Shown here: piece by piece, positions 57,148 through 64,000 of the stretch
Numbering within the stretch: position 1 is the first letter of the stretch
Layout: every line of letters begins with the position of its first letter
Origin: Agromyces mangrovi
Lineage (GTDB): Bacteria; Actinomycetota; Actinomycetes; Actinomycetales; Microbacteriaceae
Length of the DNA: 64,000 bases
Reading direction: 5' to 3'
Assembly: GCF_030296695.1 (NCBI RefSeq)
Contig: NZ_AP027737.1
Location: 2,728,001-2,792,000 of the forward strand
Notes under the pieces: model-generated
Told to the model about the DNA's origin: nothing
What the model saw: only the letters and a program-made list of their open reading frames with translations
Databases searched by the model: none
Program-made: the position numbers and the translations under genes

Positions 57148-57800
57148 GCGGCACCTCCCATCGGCGCGGGCGCAGCGGGGGTCGCCACGGACGACGGCAG
57201 GTCGTCGTGGGCGCCGAGGCGCAGCATCCGCTCGACCTGCCGGGCGAGGATGTCGGTCTCGAGGTTGACCCGATCGCCCACGACCCGGTCGCCGAGCGTC
57301 GTCGCCGCGAGCGTCTCGGGAATGAGCGAGACCTCGAACCAGTCGTCGCCGACCGCGCTGACGGTGAGCGAGACGCCGTCGAGCGCGACCGAGCCCTTGT
57401 CGACCACGAGCCGGGCGTGCTGCGGGTCGATCGCGAACCGCAGCACGCGCCACGCCTCTCCGGGCCGCACGTCGACGACCTCGGCGGTGCCGTCGATGTG
57501 GCCCTGCACGATGTGGCCGCCGATGCGATCGCCCACCTTCGCGGCGCGTTCGAGGTCGACCCGGTCGCCCTCGCGCACGTCGGCGAGCGTCGACATCGCG
57601 AGCGTCTGCGCCATGACGTCGGCCGTGAACGACTCGTCGTCGCGGTCGACGACCGTGAGGCAGACGCCGTTCACCGAGATGGAGTCGCCGTGGCGCGCAT
57701 CGGAGACCGCGAGCGGTCCGTGCACGGTGAGCCTTGCGGCGTCGGCGGTGTGCTCGACCCGCGTGATGCGGCCGATCTCCTCGATGATGCCCGTGAACAT
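57144..57800 (-). CDS. ribE: Riboflavin synthase alpha chain
   Basis: A protein of 218 residues made of two related lumazine-binding halves. [12 protein letters not shown] is the typical N-terminus. [10 protein letters not shown] and [15 protein letters not shown] are the repeat signatures, and [11 protein letters not shown] marks the second half. The ATG is 1 bp from the ribD stop. Confidence 0.96.
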   Translation of the reverse strand: MFTGIIEEIGRITRVEHTADAARLTVHGPLAVSDARHGDSISVNGVCLTVVDRDDESFTADVMAQTLAMSTLADVREGDRVDLERAAKVGDRIGGHIVQGHIDGTAEVVDVRPGEAWRVLRFAIDPQHARLVVDKGSVALDGVSLTVSAVGDDWFEVSLIPETLAATTLGDRVVGDRVNLETDILARQVERMLRLGAHDDLPSSVATPAAPAPMGGAA

Positions 57801-57801
57801 G

Positions 57802-58929
57802 TCAGGTCCTTCCGGTCGGGCCGTCCGCGGCGGCGCTCGGCCGGGCGGAGGTGGGGCGGGCGACGACGAGCACGTCGTCGCCGAGTCGTGCGACGTGGGT
57901 GGGGGCGAGGCGCCGGGCGCCGGCGATGGTGCCGATGCCGAGGTCGCCGACGGCGAGGCGCGGCCCGCCGAGCAGGGCGGGCGCGAGGTAGACGACGACC
58001 TCGTCGACGAGTCCGGCCGCGAGGAACGCGCTCGCCAGGGTCGGCCCGCCCTCGACGAAGAGCGAGCGGATGCCGCTGCGCTGGAGCGCGCCCAGGTCGG
58101 CGACGAGGTCCGCGCCGTCGTGGCGGACCGCGGGGTGCGGGCCGTGCAGCACCGCCGCGTCGGCCGGCAGTTCGCGGCGGCCGAAGACGACCGGCACGGG
58201 CTGGTCGGCGCGCAGCCCGCCGTCGGCGTCGCGTGCGGTGAGCGCGGGGTCGTCGGCGAGCACCGTGCCCGTGCCGACCGCGATCGCGTCGGCCGCGGCC
58301 CGGCGGGCGTGCACGTCGGCACGCGCCTCGGGGCCGGTGATCCAGCGGCTCGTGCCGTCGGCGGCCGCGACGCGCCCGTCGAGGGTCGACGCCCACTTGA
58401 CGGTCACGAACGGGCGGCCGTGGCGCTCGGCGAACAGCCAGTCGGCGATGAGGGCTTCGGCCTCGCCGGCGAGCAGGCCCGAGGCGACGTCGACGCCCGC
58501 GGCCGCCAGGCGCGCGCCGCCACCGGAGGAGTGCAGGCCCGGGTCGTCGACGGCGTACACCACACGCGCGACGCCCGCGGCGAGGAGCGCCTCTGCGCAG
58601 GGACCCGTGCGCCCGGTGTGGTTGCAGGGCTCGAGCGTCACGACGGCGGTCGCACCGCGTGCGGCGCCGGGCGCGAGCTGCGCGAGCGCGTCGACCTCGG
58701 CGTGCGGCGTGCCCGCGCCGCGGTGCCAGCCCTCGGCGAGCACGTCGCCCGCGGGGGAGAGCAGCACGCAGCCGACCCGGGGGTTCACGCCGCGGGCGGG
58801 GCCGCGGGCGGCGAGCTCGAGCGCGCGCCGCATCGCCGCGGTCTCGGCCGAGTCCCGCGAGACGGCGTCGGCGCGCGACGGCACGGCGGCGTTCGCCGGT
58901 GCGCGGTGCGCTGCGCTCGTGCTGCCCAT
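57802..58929 (-). CDS. ribD: Riboflavin deaminase/reductase
   Basis: A protein of 375 residues. The deaminase has the zinc motif HAEVDAL and PCNHTGRTGPC. The reductase has VKWASTLDGRVA, GTVLADDPALT and FVEGGPTLASAFL. The N-terminus carries a ~30-residue Ala-rich extension. It is the first gene of the operon, directly under the FMN riboswitch. Confidence 0.95.
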   Translation of the reverse strand: MGSTSAAHRAPANAAVPSRADAVSRDSAETAAMRRALELAARGPARGVNPRVGCVLLSPAGDVLAEGWHRGAGTPHAEVDALAQLAPGAARGATAVVTLEPCNHTGRTGPCAEALLAAGVARVVYAVDDPGLHSSGGGARLAAAGVDVASGLLAGEAEALIADWLFAERHGRPFVTVKWASTLDGRVAAADGTSRWITGPEARADVHARRAAADAIAVGTGTVLADDPALTARDADGGLRADQPVPVVFGRRELPADAAVLHGPHPAVRHDGADLVADLGALQRSGIRSLFVEGGPTLASAFLAAGLVDEVVVYLAPALLGGPRLAVGDLGIGTIAGARRLAPTHVARLGDDVLVVARPTSARPSAAADGPTGRT

Positions 58930-59002
58930 GTCCCGTTTCCGTCCTCGCGGACTCCGGGGCTCGGCAACGCCGATCAGGCCGCCGGCGCGGACGCCTGCGG
59001 CA

Positions 59003-59141
59003 CGTGCTGCCTCCCATCCGGACTTTCACCGTCGGTACCGGAATTCCACCGGTTCGGCCTCGCACCCGATCCAGTGGAGATCGAGTGCTCGGTTCGCGGA
59101 CTGTCACCGCCGGCTCGGACTTTCACCGACCCCGGAGCACG
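59003..59141 (-). promoter_or_regulatory. FMN riboswitch (RFN element)
   Basis: Closing stem CGTGCT (59136-59141 region) pairs with AGCACG (59003-59008). The core contains two GGTGAAAGTCCG-type segments, GACAGTCCG, and GGATGGGAGG, the hallmarks of the RFN element. About 75 nt separate it from ribD and could hold the expression platform. Minus-strand TACACT at 59155-59160 is a candidate -10. Confidence 0.95.
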
Positions 59142-59217
59142 TTTTCTTGCTTCGAGTGTAGATCAACGCACGCGCACGCGTGCTATTCCCGGGCCGGGCC
59201 CCGGCGCACCGCGCGGC

Positions 59218-59954
59218 TCAGGCACCCGCGACGAGGCCGGGCAGGGCGGCCAGCCCGGTGATGCGCCGCACGCCGAGCGCGGCCGCTTCGGCGGCATCCG
59301 CTTCGCCCGGTTCCACGCCGAGCCGGTCGAGCCAGACGCCCGCGAGCCCGGCCCGAGCGGCCCCGATCGCGTCGGTGCGCAGGCGGTCGCCGACGTACAG
59401 CGCACGTTCCGGCGTCGTGTCGAACCGCTCGCACGCGTGGGCGAAGATCGCCCCGTCGGGCTTCGTGACGCCGAGGGCGCCCGACGCGACGAGGTGCTCC
59501 ATGCGCGCGTCGAGTCCGACGGCGGCGAGCTTGGTCGCCTGGAAGTCGGCCTCGCCGTTGGTGATGATGCCGAAGCGGATGCCCGGCGCCAGCGCCTCGA
59601 GCGCATCGAGCGCCGGAAGCGAGTCCTCGTGCAACGTCCACGCGGCGCGGTACCGCGCGAAGTACGCCGTGAACCAGTCGTCCGCCCCGCCGTCGTCGAG
59701 GTCGTGCCCGTGCGCCGCCGCGAACGCGCGGGCCCGTGCCCGCCGCTGGCCGGCGAAGTCCGTCTCGCCCGCGAGGTAGCGGTGGTAGTGCTCCTCCTCG
59801 AGGTCGCGCCACAGGCGCTGCGCGCCGGCGTCGTCGAGCAGGTCGTACGGGTGGGACCGGGCGTGCGCGAGGATGCCCGCGTCGACCGCCGCGCGGTGGT
59901 CGAGCAGCGTGTCGTCGAGGTCGAACAGCACGACCTCGACGGGTGCCGCGGCCG

Positions 59955-59958
<4 letters not shown>
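59218..59958 (-). CDS. HAD family hydrolase (YjjG-like)
   Basis: A protein of 246 residues. The DxD nucleophile motif is VVLFDLDDTLLDHR; GIITNGEAD is motif II; KPDGAIFAHACE with YVGDRLRTDAIGA gives the Lys and acidic motif. It is probably a nucleotide or sugar phosphatase. The GTG overlaps the GNAT stop by GTGA. Confidence 0.92.
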
Positions 59959-62410
<2,452 letters not shown>

Positions 62411-63676
62411 CTATGGGAGGCGGGCGACATCCTCGGCGTCGAAGCGGGCCTGCAGGTCCTCCAGGCGCAGCTCGGCCTTCGCGAGCCGTCGCCGGGCCCG
62501 AGGCCGACGGAAGAAGCTCGCCGCCTGCACCTCCTGCTCGGCCTCGCGGATCGAGATGCGCGCCGCGAGCAGCCGGGCGTTGCGCTCGCGCTCGCGGCGC
62601 TCCTGCTCGAGCTGCTCCGGCGTGACACGCCGCAGGGTCTCGTTGCGGTCGGCCGCGGAGACCGAGATCCACGACGCGGCGACCAGGGTGATGATGCTCG
62701 TCAGGTTGAACCACAACAGCAGCGCGATGAACACCGTGAAGGTCGCCAGCAGCGGGTTGCGGGTCGCGGCGCCGAGCACGGTTCCACCGAGCGACTGGAT
62801 GACGCCGAGGGCGATCGCGCCGAGGATCGACCCCGGCCAGAGCCGACGCCACGGCACCGCCGCACCGGAGAGGAAGCGGAACATCGTGGCGAGCACGCCC
62901 GTGTTCAGCACGAGGATCGCGACGACGCCGCCGAGTCGCACGACCAGGCTGGTCCAGCTCGACGCGAGCTCGAGCCCGAGCACGTCGCGCACCCACTCGA
63001 ACGCGGTGGTGGTCGCAACGCTGAGGCCGGCCGTGAGCACGAGCACCGCGCCGAAGAGGATCGCCATGACGAAGTCGCGGGCCTTCAGCAGCAGGTAGGC
63101 GCGCGAGTCGCGCGACAGCCCGAACATCGACCGCACGGCGATGCGCGAGTAGGTGATCCAGCTGACCGCGGTCCAGAGCAGACCGCCGAGGGCGATCGCA
63201 CCCGCGATGGTGAACAGGTTGAGGCTGCTGGAAGCGAGGGTCGCGAGCTCGTCCGCGTCGATGACCCCGGTGACGTCGTCGGCCGAGATCAGTCCCGGCA
63301 CGTACGCGTTGATGAGCTCGACGAGCGCGGTGAACAGCTCGGGATTGGAGGTCAGCCAGAGCCCCGCGACCGAGAACGCGACGAACACGGCGGCGAACAC
63401 CGCGAACAGGGCCATGTAGCTCATGCCGGCCGACATGAGGAAGCCGTTGCGCCAGAGGAAGTTGCGCCAGACCCGCACCGGGAAGATCTCCATGGTGCGT
63501 CGGGTCAGGGTGGTGACCGCGCTCACCGGCTCCTCGAACCGGTCGCGGAGGGCGACCGTGACCGCCTCGAGGCGGCCGCGGGTCTCGCCGACGCCCTCCT
63601 CGAACTCCTCGCGAGGGTCGCCCGAACCGCGCGAGGCGACGGCACTCCGCCCGTAGCGGTTCGCGCGCTCGCTCAC
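62411..63676 (-). CDS. YihY/BrkB family membrane protein
   Basis: A protein of 421 residues with six hydrophobic segments. NGFLMSAGMSYMALFAVFAA, AVSWITYSRIAVRSMFG, and RLWPGSILGAIALGVIQSLG are family signatures. A charged C-terminal coiled segment (EQLEQERRERERNARLLAAR) follows. Once thought to be RNase BN; the function is unknown. GTG start 30 bp after the sdhB stop. Confidence 0.9.
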   Translation of the reverse strand: MSERANRYGRSAVASRGSGDPREEFEEGVGETRGRLEAVTVALRDRFEEPVSAVTTLTRRTMEIFPVRVWRNFLWRNGFLMSAGMSYMALFAVFAAVFVAFSVAGLWLTSNPELFTALVELINAYVPGLISADDVTGVIDADELATLASSSLNLFTIAGAIALGGLLWTAVSWITYSRIAVRSMFGLSRDSRAYLLLKARDFVMAILFGAVLVLTAGLSVATTTAFEWVRDVLGLELASSWTSLVVRLGGVVAILVLNTGVLATMFRFLSGAAVPWRRLWPGSILGAIALGVIQSLGGTVLGAATRNPLLATFTVFIALLLWFNLTSIITLVAASWISVSAADRNETLRRVTPEQLEQERRERERNARLLAARISIREAEQEVQAASFFRRPRARRRLAKAELRLEDLQARFDAEDVARLP

Positions 63677-63706
63677 CTGCGGCCCCCGGTCGTCCGTGCC
63701 GGGCGG

Positions 63707-64000
63707 CTAGGGCTTGCCCCGCATGATCGCCTGCTTGACCTCGGAGATCGCCTTGGTGACCTCGATGCCGCGCGGGCAGGCGTCGGAGCAGTTGAAGGTC
63801 GTCCGGCAGCGCCAGACGCCCTCCTTGTCGTTGAGGATGTCGAGGCGCACCTGGGCGGCGTCGTCGCGAGAGTCGAAGATGAAGCGGTGCGCGTTCACGA
63901 TCGCGGCCGGGCCGAAGTACTGCCCGTCGGTCCAGAACACCGGGCACGAGGTCGTGCACGCGGCGCAGAGGATGCACTTCGTGGTGTCGTCGAACCGCTC
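63707..64000 (-). CDS. sdhB: Succinate dehydrogenase iron-sulfur subunit, C-terminal part (partial)
   Basis: The visible 97 residues run off the window end (N-terminus missing). KCILCAACTTSCPVFW binds the 4Fe-4S centre, and RCRTTFNCSDACPRGIEVTK binds the 3Fe-4S and 4Fe-4S centres. Both match SdhB. It is the electron-transfer subunit of complex II; sdhA and other sdh genes are expected just outside. Confidence 0.95.
   Translation of the reverse strand, partial: ERFDDTTKCILCAACTTSCPVFWTDGQYFGPAAIVNAHRFIFDSRDDAAQVRLDILNDKEGVWRCRTTFNCSDACPRGIEVTKAISEVKQAIMRGKP

Overview
High-GC DNA (about 70% or more by eye) with densely packed genes, frequent GTG starts, and many leaderless promoters in which a TANNNT-like -10 lies 6-7 nt before the start codon. 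The content points to an actinobacterium: FMN-riboswitch rib operon, LytR-CpsA-Psr protein, PASTA-type penicillin-binding protein, 6C small RNA, RamB/ScfR-type regulator, and an intein-bearing Rv2578c-like radical SAM gene under an actinobacterial SOS box. The style of the sequence (abundant GGATGCC/GGCATCC, DUF4244 pilin-like gene, psuGK) suggests Microbacteriaceae, perhaps Agromyces. The genus is an inference. No prophage, insertion sequence, CRISPR array or rRNA operon was seen, so this looks like ordinary chromosome.

Layout. 1-4.2 kb: end of an unknown gene, an ABC-F ATPase, and the radical SAM gene with its intein. 4.3-10 kb: an unusual sensor cluster made of a fused membrane sensor lacking an ATPase domain, a NarL/DesK-type histidine kinase, a kinase-like membrane partner and a LuxR-type response regulator, followed directly by thymidine kinase. 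10-15.7 kb: cell-envelope genes (DUF418 protein, UDP-glucose dehydrogenase, polyprenyl sugar transferase, LCP protein, VanZ-like protein) and tRNA-Pro. 15.9-22.3 kb: metallophosphoesterase, class A PBP, DUF4177 protein, RidA, acetyl-CoA synthetase. 22.5-25.8 kb: 6C RNA followed by a tad/Flp-type pilus or secretion cluster. 26-32.4 kb: topA-tmk-holB and a secreted hydrolase. 32.4-38.8 kb: TetR regulator, tRNA-Thr, GNAT, oxidoreductase, D,D-carboxypeptidase, M20 peptidase, nicotinamidase. 38.9-48.6 kb: carbon metabolism (aldehyde dehydrogenase, thiolase, SDR, RamB-like regulator divergent from PEP carboxykinase, gabT) with a PadR/HAAS pair. 48.7-55.3 kb: ABC exporter, psuKG, and a daunorubicin-type three-gene ABC exporter. 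55.4-59.1 kb: ribDE-ribBA-ribH under an FMN riboswitch. 59.2-64 kb: HAD, GNAT, trpS, exonuclease III, YihY/BrkB, and partial sdhB.

Sequence quality. Seven genes (histidine kinase, sugar transferase, PBP, TadB, DUF4244, topA, secreted hydrolase) each carry a single-base deletion in a run of 4-5 C or G. In every case one added base restores a full-length protein of family-typical length. An essential gene such as topA cannot plausibly be broken this way, so I read these as homopolymer undercalls in the assembly and annotate the genes as intact but apparently frameshifted.

Most notable points: the 6C RNA next to the tad cluster; the SOS-box/intein/radical SAM arrangement; the duplicated and fused sensor cluster; operator-like inverted repeats in front of several regulators; and a shared 14-bp element before two envelope genes.
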